32,784 nucleotides of DNA from Tectiglobus sp051009975 (lineage in GTDB: Bacteria > Pseudomonadota > Alphaproteobacteria > Rhizobiales > Hyphomicrobiaceae): contig JBPCWA010000077.1 of the NCBI GenBank assembly GCA_051009975.1, positions 1 through 32,784 on the forward strand, in the 5' to 3' direction. Both the position numbers and the translations under genes were made by a program. The notes beneath the pieces were generated by a model. It was not told where the DNA came from. It worked only from the letters and a program-made list of their open reading frames with translations, and did not search any database. The first letter of the stretch is position 1; the number at the start of each line of letters is the position of its first letter. Shown here piece by piece: positions 1-9,343 of the stretch.

Positions 1-1616
1 GGATGGTCATTACCGAACATTCTGACGGAATGGGTTTTATAAACGACATTCTAGACGCGCGGCCATCTGTGACGAGGTTTGAGCAAGGCCGACGCTGGTC
101 AAAAGGATATCGTGCTGGTGGCAAAACAGCGGTCGATACAACGCTAGATCTCATCACGACGTTTTCACAAGGAAAGGTCGACGCGGACCTCTTCAAAGAT
201 TATCAGCCGGGCGCACGTCGTTTCGCGTCAATCTGGTCAGACAATTTAAAAGTTGCCGATCGCTTCAATGAGCCCGGCAGATTTTCGGCAATGATTGGCT
301 TTGAATGGACATCTCTGGTCAAGGGAAATAACTTGCATCGCAATGTTATTTTTCGCGATGGCGCAGGTCGTGCCGGCCAGGTCGTGCCAATGACCATGAC
401 GCCTCCCTTCGGCAGCCCGGATCCACTAGATCTCTATAAATGGATGCGAAATTACGAACAGAAAACCAATGGCCAAGTGTTGGCACTGGCCCACAATGGA
501 AATCTATCGAACGGAATTATGTTTCCCGTCGACAAGCAATATACAGGTCGAGCTATCGATGAGACATATGTTGAACAACGCGCAAAGTGGGAACCATTGT
601 ACGAGATTACGCAGATCAAGGGAGACGGAGAAGCCCATCCCTTCCTTTCGCCCAATGATGAATTCGCGGACTACTACAACTGGGACGTAGGAAATCTCGA
701 TGTTTCAGAGGCCAAGACGAACGACATGCTGTCCAGAGAGTACGCGCGAGAGGCGTTGAAAAACGGGCTAGCGTTGGAGAAAAAGCTGGGGACCAATCCC
801 TACAAGTTTGGCTTAGTCGGGTCGACCGATAGTCACACTGGTCTTGCGACCGCTCAGGAGAACAATTTCTTCGGAAAACACACCGGCTATGAACCATCGG
901 CCAAGCGCCTAGCGCATCCCTTCATGAAATCAGACAAGGGCGAGCTTTTCGCATGGCAAATGGTGGCTTCCGGTTTGACCGGTGTCTGGGCGCGCGAGAA
1001 CACGCGGGAGAGCATATTCGATGCCATGCAGCGCAAAGAAGTTTACGCCACGACGGGGTCGCGCATGGCAGTGCGACTATTTGGCGGCTGGGACTTCGAT
1101 GCAGCAGATATTGACAGTCGCGAACCGGCCTTTGTCGGTTACGCGAAGGGCGTGCCGATGGGCGGAGAATTGATGCCCACCCCAGAGAATTCTGCAGCGC
1201 CGACTTTCATGGTCTATGCTCTACGTGATCCAATTGGCGCAAACTTGGATCGTATTCAAATCGTTAAGGGATGGCTCGACGCAGACGGTAAGACTTACGA
1301 AAACGTCTATGACGTGGCATGGTCCGGTGAGCGTCAACGTGGTGCGAACGGGAAGCTTCCCGCTGTCGGAAATACAGTTGACGTGGCAGCCGCGAATTGG
1401 GTCAATTCTATTGGTGCTGCGGAATTGGGGACAGTTTGGGTGGATCCGGACTTCGACCCAGATCTGCCTGCATTTTACTACGCGCGAGTTATCGAAATTC
1501 CTACACCGCCATGGTATGTCTATGATGCATTCCGATACGGAATTTCTATTCCGGATGGAGCACCAACCAGTCAACAGGATCGCGCCTATACCTCCCCCAT
1601 TTGGTATACACCGTAG
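1..1616 (+). CDS. DUF3604 domain protein, 5' end cut by window
   Basis: A long open frame enters from the left edge, and the first in-window ATG at position 3 is probably internal. Family members usually run to well over 600 residues, and only about 537 are visible. The visible sequence holds PHP/phosphoesterase-like metal-binding motifs: EHSDGMG at the start, LAHNGN near residue 162 and STDSHTGL near residue 275. These His/Asp clusters are typical of DUF3604, whose biochemical role is unknown to me; a metal-dependent hydrolase is an inference. The C-terminal third contains a domain ending in the SPIWYTP motif common in this family. The stop is 38 bases before the proposed start of the PPIase gene, so the two are probably co-transcribed. 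Some homologues carry a secretion signal, but the N terminus is outside the window, so location cannot be judged. Confidence 0.85.
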   Translation, partial: MVITEHSDGMGFINDILDARPSVTRFEQGRRWSKGYRAGGKTAVDTTLDLITTFSQGKVDADLFKDYQPGARRFASIWSDNLKVADRFNEPGRFSAMIGFEWTSLVKGNNLHRNVIFRDGAGRAGQVVPMTMTPPFGSPDPLDLYKWMRNYEQKTNGQVLALAHNGNLSNGIMFPVDKQYTGRAIDETYVEQRAKWEPLYEITQIKGDGEAHPFLSPNDEFADYYNWDVGNLDVSEAKTNDMLSREYAREALKNGLALEKKLGTNPYKFGLVGSTDSHTGLATAQENNFFGKHTGYEPSAKRLAHPFMKSDKGELFAWQMVASGLTGVWARENTRESIFDAMQRKEVYATTGSRMAVRLFGGWDFDAADIDSREPAFVGYAKGVPMGGELMPTPENSAAPTFMVYALRDPIGANLDRIQIVKGWLDADGKTYENVYDVAWSGERQRGANGKLPAVGNTVDVAAANWVNSIGAAELGTVWVDPDFDPDLPAFYYARVIEIPTPPWYVYDAFRYGISIPDGAPTSQQDRAYTSPIWYTP

Positions 1617-1644
1617 TATATGCCAGGCTAGGCAGAACCTTTTC

Positions 1645-1650
1645 AGGGGG
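1645..1650 (+). promoter_or_regulatory. Ribosome binding site setting the PPIase start
   Basis: AGGGGG lies four bases before a GTG at 1655. It favours that start over the longer frame from 1601, which would overlap the preceding gene. Confidence 0.6.
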
Positions 1651-1654
1651 TTGT

Positions 1655-2485
1655 GTGAGATTTGTGAAACGGATATTGCAGGAACCCCTCGTTCACTTTT
1701 TGGTGGCGGGATGCATACTGTTTGCCCTTTTCAGTTTGACCGGTGAGGCAGACAGCGTTGCGAAAGATCGCATTATTGTTAGTTCGCGAAAAGTTGCTCA
1801 GATTGTTTCAACATTCGAGGCAACCTGGAGGCGCAAGCCGACCGATCAGGAGCTGTGGCGACTGATCGATGATTATGTGCGAGAAGAGATCTACGTTCGA
1901 GAAGCACTTGCTTTGGGTCTGGACCAGAATGATACCGTCATCAGGCGGCGCCTTCGCCAGAAAATGGAGTTCATGTCCGCATCGTTCGCGAGCGAGATCG
2001 AACCAGACGAAGCTACCTTGCGGGCTTATTTTCAGAAAAACTCAGAAAAATACAAGACAGAGAGCGCTGTCGAATTCGAGCACATCTTTTTGGGAGCTCA
2101 AGCGACCGCGGAAGAAATTTCTCGCGTTCGAAGCGCGCTTGATGATGGTCAGGATCCGCGTGTCTTGTCAAAGCAAACCTTGATACCGCCAGGTCTCAAA
2201 ATGTCAGTCAAGACGTCTGTCGATGGCGTGTTCGGTACGGGATTCTTTGATGCTTTGATCCAATTGCCGCTCAATGAGTGGCAGGGGCCAATTCAATCTG
2301 GTTATGGCCTCCATTTTGTTCGCCTTACAGCACGGCGCGTGCCGCTAGTTCCTCGATTCGAGGAAGTCCGTAAGCGGGTTTTGGAAGATTGGCGTCGGTC
2401 CAACATAGCGCGGATAAAAAAAGATAACTTTGACCGAATGAGCGCGCGCTATGAGATTGATCGACCGGAGCGAAAGGCACAATGA
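1655..2485 (+). CDS. Membrane-anchored parvulin-type peptidyl-prolyl isomerase
   Basis: The product is 276 residues from the GTG at 1655, chosen for its Shine-Dalgarno and because it avoids overlap with the upstream gene. One hydrophobic segment near the N terminus (LVHFLVAGCILFALFSL) should anchor it in the inner membrane with the rest in the periplasm. A charged helical region follows, then a PpiC/rotamase-like domain recognisable from VEFEHIFL and the late block with FGTGFFDAL and GPIQSGYGLHFVRL. Such proteins catalyse proline cis-trans isomerisation or act as periplasmic chaperones. The gene overlaps the next by four bases (ATGA) and follows DUF3604 by 38 bases. From memory, this DUF3604/PPIase/HupE-like trio recurs in environmental proteobacteria, suggesting the PPIase helps fold or assemble one of its neighbours. 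That role is inferred. Confidence 0.85.
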   Translation: MRFVKRILQEPLVHFLVAGCILFALFSLTGEADSVAKDRIIVSSRKVAQIVSTFEATWRRKPTDQELWRLIDDYVREEIYVREALALGLDQNDTVIRRRLRQKMEFMSASFASEIEPDEATLRAYFQKNSEKYKTESAVEFEHIFLGAQATAEEISRVRSALDDGQDPRVLSKQTLIPPGLKMSVKTSVDGVFGTGFFDALIQLPLNEWQGPIQSGYGLHFVRLTARRVPLVPRFEEVRKRVLEDWRRSNIARIKKDNFDRMSARYEIDRPERKAQ

Positions 2486-3480
2486 CGGTCCGGCGGATCT
2501 TGATTTTCTTCGTTTTTTGTTTTCTTTCAAATCCTGATTTTGCCAGAGCGCATGCGCTCGATCCCGGCTATCTATCAATTGAGCCAATAACTGGCACACA
2601 ATATAGAATATTTTGGCGTCGACCAAACGTTGCTGGTAGGGCGATGCGCCTCGAGGTCGAACTGCCCGCGAATTGCAAGCCGAATCGAGCACCAGCAGCT
2701 CGTTTCGACGGACGTGCTTGGATCGCTTCCTGGGTTGCGAGTTGTCCGGATGGCTTTACCGATGCCAATGTTGCAATTCGGGGCCTCGAGGCGACGCGGA
2801 CCGACGTGCTTGTTAGGTATTCAGATCCGACGGGCTCAACTCTGACGCGACGCCTGACCGCTGACCAAACCACATTGCGGATTGATAAGGCGCCCAGTTC
2901 GCTGGACATTGTGCGCTCCTATCTCAGCCTGGGCTTCGATCATATTCTCGAGGGCTGGGATCACTTGCTGTTCGTCCTGGCCTTGGTCCTGCTCATAACC
3001 GATCGTTGGCGTTTGGTGTTGGCCGTTACCACGTTTACTGTGGCGCATAGTATTACACTGGCGGCAGCAACTCTTGGTTGGGTTCACCTGCCTTCTCGGT
3101 TTGTTGAGGCGACAATTGCTCTATCGATTATATTTTTGGCTAATGAATTGGCTCACCAGAAACTGAACGTTCCACGACTCTCCGAACGGATGCCGTGGCT
3201 TATCACTTTTGCCTTCGGACTCCTGCACGGTTTTGGCTTTTCCGGCGCTCTCCTGGAGATCGGATTGCCACGCGGCGACATTCCGCTGGCATTGTTGTCA
3301 TTCAATCTGGGGGTCGAAGTCGGTCAACTGATTTTTATTGGCGCCGTCTTGATAATCGCCAGATTGATTACATTGTTGCCGGGATTGCATAGTCTTACCC
3401 ACGCCACTCTTGTGCGTGCTGTCGGTGCTTATGCGATCGGAATCACTGCCAGTTTCTGGTTCATTGAGCGTATAGCCTAG
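2482..3480 (+). CDS. HupE/UreJ-family membrane protein with periplasmic N-domain
   Basis: The 332-residue product begins with a hydrophobic signal-like segment ending at FARAHA. A periplasmic domain of about 130 residues follows, then a C-terminal block of six to seven transmembrane helices. Family hallmarks in the membrane part are GFDHILEGWDHLLFVLALVLL, TFTVAHSITLAAATLG, NELAHQ and GLLHGFGFSGALLEIGLP, with histidines and acidic residues inside helices. HupE/UreJ relatives include nickel and possibly cobalt permeases, but this longer two-domain form (HupE/UreJ_2) has no proven substrate that I know of. The ATG overlaps the stop of the PPIase gene, so translational coupling is likely. It may transport a metal required by the DUF3604 metalloenzyme, which is conjecture. 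Confidence 0.85.
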   Translation: MTVRRILIFFVFCFLSNPDFARAHALDPGYLSIEPITGTQYRIFWRRPNVAGRAMRLEVELPANCKPNRAPAARFDGRAWIASWVASCPDGFTDANVAIRGLEATRTDVLVRYSDPTGSTLTRRLTADQTTLRIDKAPSSLDIVRSYLSLGFDHILEGWDHLLFVLALVLLITDRWRLVLAVTTFTVAHSITLAAATLGWVHLPSRFVEATIALSIIFLANELAHQKLNVPRLSERMPWLITFAFGLLHGFGFSGALLEIGLPRGDIPLALLSFNLGVEVGQLIFIGAVLIIARLITLLPGLHSLTHATLVRAVGAYAIGITASFWFIERIA

Positions 3481-3877
3481 AGCCGATCGCATCGAATTGC
3501 GATTGCGCGGCTCGCTCATGGACGACATTGGCAGTTTTCGGCGAAGATTTCCGTATCAGTTTATGCCCACAGTTTTTGGTGTTTCCGGTTCGATGGCGCG
3601 GCGTTTCGGTCATTTTGATTCTACGGGAAAGCGTTGGTGTCGGGTGGCGTCCTATTGGTTACGTCACGTCACCTTTTGCGCGTGACCTCGAGTCGTGTGC
3701 TGCTGCCAGACATAGCAGAGTTCTCTCACACCCATTGACGATGGCATCGCTCGTCGTTAGCGGTTATGTTGTAGCGGAAGTTTGTGCGCAGCAAGACGTG
3801 CGGTCGGGTAGGTGCGTTTTTTTCACCATCCTGAGGCGCATAACAAAGTTGATGCGCAATTCTTGAAGGACGCGCTC
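3481..3877. other. Non-coding gap before the flavin monooxygenase
   Basis: About 400 bases with only short unconvincing reading frames, for example a 112-codon frame at 3528-3866 resembling no family I know. It probably carries the terminator of the HupE operon and the promoter of the next gene, but I see no clear hairpin with a T-tract. Confidence 0.4.
3865..3870 (+). promoter_or_regulatory. Ribosome binding site setting the monooxygenase start
   Basis: GAAGGA sits seven bases before the ATG at 3878, favouring it over the ATG at 3812, which has no comparable site. Confidence 0.55.
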
Positions 3878-5641
3878 ATGCTGGATGTCGCGGTGGCACA
3901 GGTCACCAATTTGGTGACGAGATGGTTGCATTTATTCAACCATGCAGTTGCGAGCGGAGATCCCTCAAACGTCGTTGATTTGTTTTTTTTCGACGCATAT
4001 TGGCGTGATGTTTTGGCACTCACCTGGCGCATTGATACAATTGGGGGACGCGAGGAAATCGCCGATACGCTAGCGGCTGCCGCAAGACACGCTGGACTTC
4101 GATCATGTGCTCTCGATCCGAAGGGCCCTTCGCCGCAAGTGGTGACACGAGCAGGTGTTGAAACGATCGAAGCCTTTTTCATTTTTGAGACTCGCGTGGG
4201 ACATGGGCGGGGAATCGTACGTCTGTGCCCGGACCCGGATGATAGCGGGAGCTACAAGTCGTGGACGTTTCTCACCGCCCTGGAGTCACTCAATGGTTTC
4301 GAAGATCGCGTTGGGGATCGGCGTCCGACAGGGCAGTCGCATTCGCGAGATTTTCGAGGGCCAAATTGGCTGGACCAGCGGCGCGCGGCGACACGCTACG
4401 CAGACCGCGAACCTACCGCATTGGTTGTCGGTGGTGGTCAGGCCGGGCTCTCGATTGCTGCATGCCTCTCTCAGCTAGGTGTCGATACGTTGATCGTGGA
4501 TAAATTCGAGAGGATCGGTGACAACTGGCGAACTCGCTATCATGCCTTGACCCTGCACAATCAAGTTCAGGTGAATCACCTTCCCTACATGCCGTTTCCG
4601 CCAAACTGGCCAACGTACATTCCTAAGGACAAGTTGGCCAACTGGTTTGAAGCCTATGTCGATGCAATGGAGTTGAACTACTGGACTGCCACAGAGCTGA
4701 CTAGAGCCTCCTATGACACTCGCCAAGGGCTTTGGACTGCCACGCTCCAAAGACGCGGCGAGCGCCCCATGTTGATCCAACCGCGCCACATAATAATGGC
4801 AACGGGAGTAAGCGGTATTGCGAATATTCCAGATATTCCAACTTTGGACAGGTTTGAGGGACAGTTGGTTCATTCCAGCCTGTATCAGGACGGCGAAGAT
4901 TGGGCTGGAAACCGGGCGATTGTAATCGGAACGGGCAACAGTGGTCATGATATTGCACAAGACTTGCGGTCGAGCGGGGCTGATGTCACGCTCGTTCAGC
5001 GCAGTCCAACGCTTGTTGTCAATATTGAACCGAGTGCGCAATTACCCTACGCGCTTTATGGCGGGGATCTACCTCTTGAGATATGCGATTTCATAACGTT
5101 ATCGATGCCAATACCGCTGGTTCGCAAGGCACATATTGCATTTACGAGGCAAGCGGAGGAGTTGGACAGCGACCTATTGGCTCGTTTAGACCGGGTCGGC
5201 TTCAAACGAGACTCTGGTGAAAATGGCACGGGCTGGCAATTCAAATATCTTACGCGAGGCGGTGGCTATTATTTCAACGTCGGATGCTCCGACATGATCG
5301 CCGACGGTCGAATCCGGCTCGTTCAATTCGAACAGATCGCGCAGTTTGCGGAAACAGGCATGCATTTGAGGGATGGCACCGAGTTGCCAGCCGACCTAAT
5401 TGTTTTAGCGACGGGCTACAAACGTCAAGAAGCACTGGTCAAGCGTATCTTCGGCGGCGAGATTGAAAAACGTGTGGGGCCGATCTGGGGATTCGGCGAC
5501 GGCCACGAGCTGCGCAATATGTATGTACCGACTGGGCAGCAGGGTCTGTGGTTTATTGCTGGCAGCTTGGCACAGTGTCGAATTTACTCGAAGTACCTGG
5601 CTCTGCAGATCAAAGCCCGAGAAGAGGGGTTGGTTCAGTAG
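3878..5641 (+). CDS. NTF2-like / flavin-containing monooxygenase fusion
   Basis: About 587 residues from the ATG at 3878. The first 150 residues look like a SnoaL/NTF2-type domain (conserved aromatic and acidic pattern around FFFDAYWRDVLALTW). The remainder is a class B flavoprotein monooxygenase: FAD-binding GGGQAG at about 185-190, the FMO-identifying pattern F-x-G-x3-H-x3-Y (FEGQLVHSSLY) at about 326-336, the NADPH-binding GTGNSG at about 351-356, and a late LATGY motif. Such enzymes use NADPH and oxygen to oxidise soft nucleophiles or ketones; the substrate cannot be told from sequence. The N-terminal fusion is known in a subset of proteobacterial and fungal FMO homologues. It stands alone, with non-coding gaps of about 400 and 670 bases on either side, so context does not help. 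Confidence 0.88.
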   Translation: MLDVAVAQVTNLVTRWLHLFNHAVASGDPSNVVDLFFFDAYWRDVLALTWRIDTIGGREEIADTLAAAARHAGLRSCALDPKGPSPQVVTRAGVETIEAFFIFETRVGHGRGIVRLCPDPDDSGSYKSWTFLTALESLNGFEDRVGDRRPTGQSHSRDFRGPNWLDQRRAATRYADREPTALVVGGGQAGLSIAACLSQLGVDTLIVDKFERIGDNWRTRYHALTLHNQVQVNHLPYMPFPPNWPTYIPKDKLANWFEAYVDAMELNYWTATELTRASYDTRQGLWTATLQRRGERPMLIQPRHIIMATGVSGIANIPDIPTLDRFEGQLVHSSLYQDGEDWAGNRAIVIGTGNSGHDIAQDLRSSGADVTLVQRSPTLVVNIEPSAQLPYALYGGDLPLEICDFITLSMPIPLVRKAHIAFTRQAEELDSDLLARLDRVGFKRDSGENGTGWQFKYLTRGGGYYFNVGCSDMIADGRIRLVQFEQIAQFAETGMHLRDGTELPADLIVLATGYKRQEALVKRIFGGEIEKRVGPIWGFGDGHELRNMYVPTGQQGLWFIAGSLAQCRIYSKYLALQIKAREEGLVQ

Positions 5642-6311
5642 CTAGGCGTCATCGGTGCGGGGAACCAACTTGGCGTTACCTTATTGGACGCTCGGTCGGA
5701 CTGAAATTCATGAGCCGAACAAAAATTTTCACCAAATGCAGTTCTGGATGTTTCTCCGAGCTAAAGCCCGTTTGCATCAGCATCGACGATTTGCTATTGG
5801 CCACGACCAGGGCCGGTGTTGCCTGATATCGATGCTTCAGGAGGATGGCCGATTCAACTACAGTGTCAGTCTGAAACCGCGAGCGCGTGGACTCGACGGA
5901 TAGTGCAAATTTGAAGGAACACGCCAGGCAGATTGTCAGGTTCATTCTCTGAGCAGGTTTGGAACGAGAGCGCTATTTCGCACGAAGGGTTTGCGCTAGA
6001 CTGCAGAACAAAACCGACTGCCACTCGGCTTGAAGGTATGCTCGCGGTTGAAAGGATCGTTCGGGACGATTCCGCCCTTCAGAAAAGAACAATAGTGTCG
6101 ATGAGCTGGGAATACCTCTTCCTACTGAGAGCCTGAGCAGGGTGAAAATTATGATCTCCTCAAGCCGTTGGTTGCAGCAGACTTGGTCTCACCCTGGACA
6201 TCTCAAAATCACTTCGCCATATCCGACCCAACAGTAGCTGTCCCGCCTCACTGAGCTCGTTTTGCCCGGTGTGTTCTTGCAGAAACGGCTGCTATAACGC
6301 ATTCAATACCC
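5642..6311. other. 670-base region without a recognisable gene
   Basis: Several short frames exist on both strands (the longest at 5548-5826 plus and 5676-5945 minus), but none shows a known motif or a good ribosome binding site. It could be a decayed gene or a long regulatory spacer. No RNA gene was recognised. Confidence 0.4.
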
Positions 6312-7202
6312 TTGTCAGAGGTCGTTTTGGAGAGGTTCGTGGTCAGACCTAATAGTGTGGCAAACACCGACTGCACGCGGCAAAGTGTTGGTGAATTTGT
6401 CGAAAGGCCCGTGAGTCTTGCCTTCATTACTGTACTCATTTTGATCAACGCCGTTACGCTGGGTTTGGAAACGGATCCAGCGGTAACAGCGTCGTATGGT
6501 AGCCTCTTAAAGGCCATTGATGTCGCAATACTTGCAGTCTTCACAATCGAAATTGGTTTGAAGCTTTATGCTTATAGGTTTCGATTCTTTCAGTCCGGAT
6601 GGAACCTGTTTGACTTAGTGATCGTTGCCGTAGCTTGGCTTCCAGCGAGTGGCCCGTTTGCCATATTGCGTGCCCTCCGCATCTTGCGGGTATTGCGCCT
6701 GCTGTCCATTGTTCCGCAACTGCGCCGTGTTATTAGCGCGATTGGTCATTCCATCCCCGGAATGATTTCCGTAGTCGGGGTGTTGTGTCTCGTGTTCTAT
6801 GTTTCGGCGGTACTTGCCACAAAGTTGTTTGGGCAGCATCCGGATCCGCGGATGCAAGAGTGGTTCGGTTCGGTGGCTGCATCAGCCTTTACGCTTTTTC
6901 AGATTATGACGTTGGAAAGCTGGTCAATGGGTATCGTCCGACCGACGATGGAGCTTTTTCCCTATGCTTGGGTATTTTTCGTCCCGTTCATCATTGTTAC
7001 GAGCTTTGCCGTTCTTAACCTATTCATTGGTATCATCGTGGACGCGATGCAAACTGCACACGAAGATCCACGGGAACGTGATCGGGATGAAATTAAGGAG
7101 TTCACGCATACGGAAATCGCCGAACTCCACGCAAGATTTGATCAGTTGCAGAATGAGTTGCGATCAATATCGAATGACTTGCACGAGAAGGAGCGTCACT
7201 GA
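6312..7202 (+). CDS. Bacterial voltage-gated sodium channel (NaChBac/NavAb type)
   Basis: A single-domain 6-TM channel of up to 296 residues, expected to form a homotetramer in the inner membrane. S4 carries four arginines at three-residue spacing (R120, R123, R126, R129 counted from the TTG at 6312). The pore loop reads TLESWSM at 200-206, the selectivity filter of the sodium-selective NavAb/NaChBac family, within a longer match LFQIMTLESWSMGIVRP. S6 ends in LNLFIGIIVDAM, and a charged, heptad-like C-terminal helix (about 265-295) fits the tetramerising coiled coil of this family. The start is uncertain: the TTG at 6312 has no clear ribosome site, while a GTG at 6339 has GGAGAGG just upstream. 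Roles reported in the family include motility, chemotaxis and pH response; none can be assigned here because the neighbours are unrelated. Confidence 0.93.
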   Translation: MSEVVLERFVVRPNSVANTDCTRQSVGEFVERPVSLAFITVLILINAVTLGLETDPAVTASYGSLLKAIDVAILAVFTIEIGLKLYAYRFRFFQSGWNLFDLVIVAVAWLPASGPFAILRALRILRVLRLLSIVPQLRRVISAIGHSIPGMISVVGVLCLVFYVSAVLATKLFGQHPDPRMQEWFGSVAASAFTLFQIMTLESWSMGIVRPTMELFPYAWVFFVPFIIVTSFAVLNLFIGIIVDAMQTAHEDPRERDRDEIKEFTHTEIAELHARFDQLQNELRSISNDLHEKERH

Positions 7203-7358
7203 AGGCAGTCACATAGGGTTCGGTTGCCGCCTCAAGCCGCACGATGCAATTATCGGGTGACAGCGACACATCGATAATGACAACACTCGGAAATTGGGGG
7301 AGATGTCAGGCGGAGCACAGGGCAACGGTATTCAGGGGTGCGTAGAGCTGGAGAAACC

Positions 7359-8318
7359 TTGGTCAAGAATCTTTATACATCTGCGAACGGAGCATACGTG
7401 GCGCCCGCTTTAGTTGCGCTCTATTCTGCTGCACGGCACGCACAAGCAGACTTAGTCTGTACTTTGGTGACCGATGCGGATTTGGGCGGGTTTCAGGTCG
7501 ATAGATTGAGAACGCAGTTTGAGGAGCAAAACGCACGTTTGGAGTTTTTTGACTGGACGACGGTAGATACGGGCATTGAGCCATCAATTTTGGCGCGAGT
7601 TCGTTATTCAAGTCTGTCAATGGCTTGGATTTTCGTTGATCAGATTTTTCCGGAGGCAAGACGCGCTGTCTATATAGACAGCGATACAATGGCGCTTAGT
7701 TCGATTGAGGATCTTTTCGCATTTGACCTAAGTGAGAATGCTACTGCGGCTGTTTTCGACTACGGAATACTTCCGAAAAACACAACAAAGGATCAGGCCC
7801 ACTTGCTTGGGCAAGACACGTCACAGCGTCAGTTCAATTCCGGCGTTTTGGTCCAGAACATAGCTGAGTATCGCGCACGAGGCATTGGGAATGCCTGCGT
7901 AGAATATTTGAATGGCAATCCGGATAGCATCGATAATTTCGCAGACCAAGATACGCTCAATGTTGTCTGCCGTGGCAGGATCAGAGAGATGAGTCCTGTC
8001 TACAACGCCCATCCTGCATATGCTGATGTAATCCGGTCTGTCTGTGGCCGAGACCCGGTAATCGTTCATTACTGGGGTGGGCGAAAGCCTTGGAAGGCGA
8101 ATTTCTTTGGTATCCGTATGGCATATTTGGAAGCGTATTTCGATTTGGTATTCGAGCTTGGAGTAGCTGACCACATGAATAATTCGGATAGGTTCAGATC
8201 GACACTGGGTCGCGGTGTCGTCGCAGTTCAGAGTCGACTGAGTGGACTTGTCAAAAAAAAGAACAGCTCAAGTGTCCGCGCCTACTACGAGGAGCGCATT
8301 ACCGAATTGACTTGTTAG
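7359..8318 (+). CDS. Glycosyltransferase family 8 protein
   Basis: About 319 residues from a TTG at 7359, chosen because GGAGA lies four bases upstream and the protein then begins, as in the family, just before the first beta strand; a GTG at 7338 is the longer alternative. GT8 hallmarks are present: VYIDSDTM with the metal-binding D-x-D (about D107-D109), QFNSGVLVQNI, the DQDTLN motif, and HYWGGRKPW near the C terminus with the conserved His/Gly/Lys that contact the sugar-nucleotide diphosphate. These enzymes are retaining transferases using UDP-glucose, UDP-galactose or similar donors, often for lipopolysaccharide or exopolysaccharide. No other polysaccharide gene lies nearby, so the acceptor is unknown. 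A shift to higher AT content within the gene is slight. Confidence 0.9.
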   Translation: MVKNLYTSANGAYVAPALVALYSAARHAQADLVCTLVTDADLGGFQVDRLRTQFEEQNARLEFFDWTTVDTGIEPSILARVRYSSLSMAWIFVDQIFPEARRAVYIDSDTMALSSIEDLFAFDLSENATAAVFDYGILPKNTTKDQAHLLGQDTSQRQFNSGVLVQNIAEYRARGIGNACVEYLNGNPDSIDNFADQDTLNVVCRGRIREMSPVYNAHPAYADVIRSVCGRDPVIVHYWGGRKPWKANFFGIRMAYLEAYFDLVFELGVADHMNNSDRFRSTLGRGVVAVQSRLSGLVKKKNSSSVRAYYEERITELTC

Positions 8319-8691
8319 ATAGTGTCAATAATCAATGAGTGATAGAGACGCGCGCCTTCATAGTCGTATTGGCCACCAGCCGGTCTGTCTCGAAGTCAGC
8401 AACGGCTCACAAGGGGGGGCTGAGGTCACTTTCACTTCAGCGATCCAGATGACGTTTGAGCTGGTCAATCCCGCGTAGCATCGGTTCTTGTCTTGCCTAA
8501 TCGAGCCGGGACTTTGAGCTTTCGTTGTGCCGCCAACCTTGGATATTGTCTTGTCTCAAAGACGAAGCGCCATTATCCAATTTTGGTTAACGCGCTTGGC
8601 AAGTTGGTTAGCGATGCACTATCGAAGCTAGTGCGGACCGAATAGTCTACCCAAGTCAATCCTTAATTCGGTCGAAACAAGGGAAAGTGTT
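8319..8691. other. Non-coding gap before the HdeD-like gene
   Basis: About 370 bases without a credible gene. A loose direct repeat of TTGGTTA is seen near 8584 and 8605. A promoter for the following gene is expected here, but I could not pick one with confidence. Confidence 0.35.
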
Positions 8692-9282
8692 ATGGCAGAG
8701 TCACCTGAAACGAGCCGTGTAGAAGAAGAACTAGCGGACATTAGTTTGGCGGTCGCCGAGAACCGCGGTTGGTTCATCGCCCTCGGGGTCTTGCTTATTA
8801 TTTTGGGCGTTATTGCCATCGCAGCGCCTCATGTCACCGGGATCGCCGTTAAGATTCTATTGGGGTGGCTGTTCTTGATTGGCGGCATAGCCGAGATTTT
8901 ACATGCTTTCTCGACATCGAGCTGGCGCGGGTTTGTGGGCAATTTGCTGATTGGATTGCTGTATGCAGTAACCGGCTTCTGGCTGGCATTCTATACTACT
9001 AGCGGACTTCTCGCACTCACTGTGTTTCTTGCGGCCATGTTTGCCGCGGAAGGTGTGTTCAAGTTCGTCATAGCTTTGCAAGTTCGGCCGCAGGATGGAT
9101 GGTTCTGGCTGCTTATCAGTGGCATCGTCTCTCTTATCGCTGGTGTCTTGTTATTCACTGGTCTTCCATATACGGCGGTCTGGGCCGTCGGACTGATCGC
9201 TGGAATCAATATTCTATGGACGGGAGCAACCTTCCTTAGCATGGCGATGATGGCATCGGACTCCAATCCGGCTTCCGCTTAA
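8692..9282 (+). CDS. HdeD-family (DUF308) integral membrane protein
   Basis: A 196-residue protein with a short charged N-terminal tail and six predicted transmembrane helices arranged as pairs, matching the HdeD/DUF308 pattern. Visible features are WFIALGVLLIILGVIAIAAP in the first helix, a GWLFLIGGIAEILHAF block after it, and the repeated glycine-rich helix pairs. AAGGGAAAG lies just before the ATG and supports the start. HdeD in Escherichia coli contributes to acid resistance at high cell density; in other bacteria the family is generic and its function unproven. Gaps of more than 200 bases lie on both sides, so it is probably monocistronic. Confidence 0.88.
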   Translation: MAESPETSRVEEELADISLAVAENRGWFIALGVLLIILGVIAIAAPHVTGIAVKILLGWLFLIGGIAEILHAFSTSSWRGFVGNLLIGLLYAVTGFWLAFYTTSGLLALTVFLAAMFAAEGVFKFVIALQVRPQDGWFWLLISGIVSLIAGVLLFTGLPYTAVWAVGLIAGINILWTGATFLSMAMMASDSNPASA

Positions 9283-9343
9283 ATTTCCTTTTGCGGTCAG
9301 CAGATGATATCGCGCTTGACGGAAAAGGACCGAAGAACCTAAG

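Noticed and set aside
5642..6311. Possible small genes (5676-5945 minus, 5933-6136 plus)
   Set aside because: No motif, no good ribosome site and no continuity across frames to suggest a broken known gene.
7203..7337. Minus-strand open stretch with protein-like composition
   Set aside because: It has no start codon with a ribosome site, and it runs antisense into the end of the sodium channel gene. No family was recognised.
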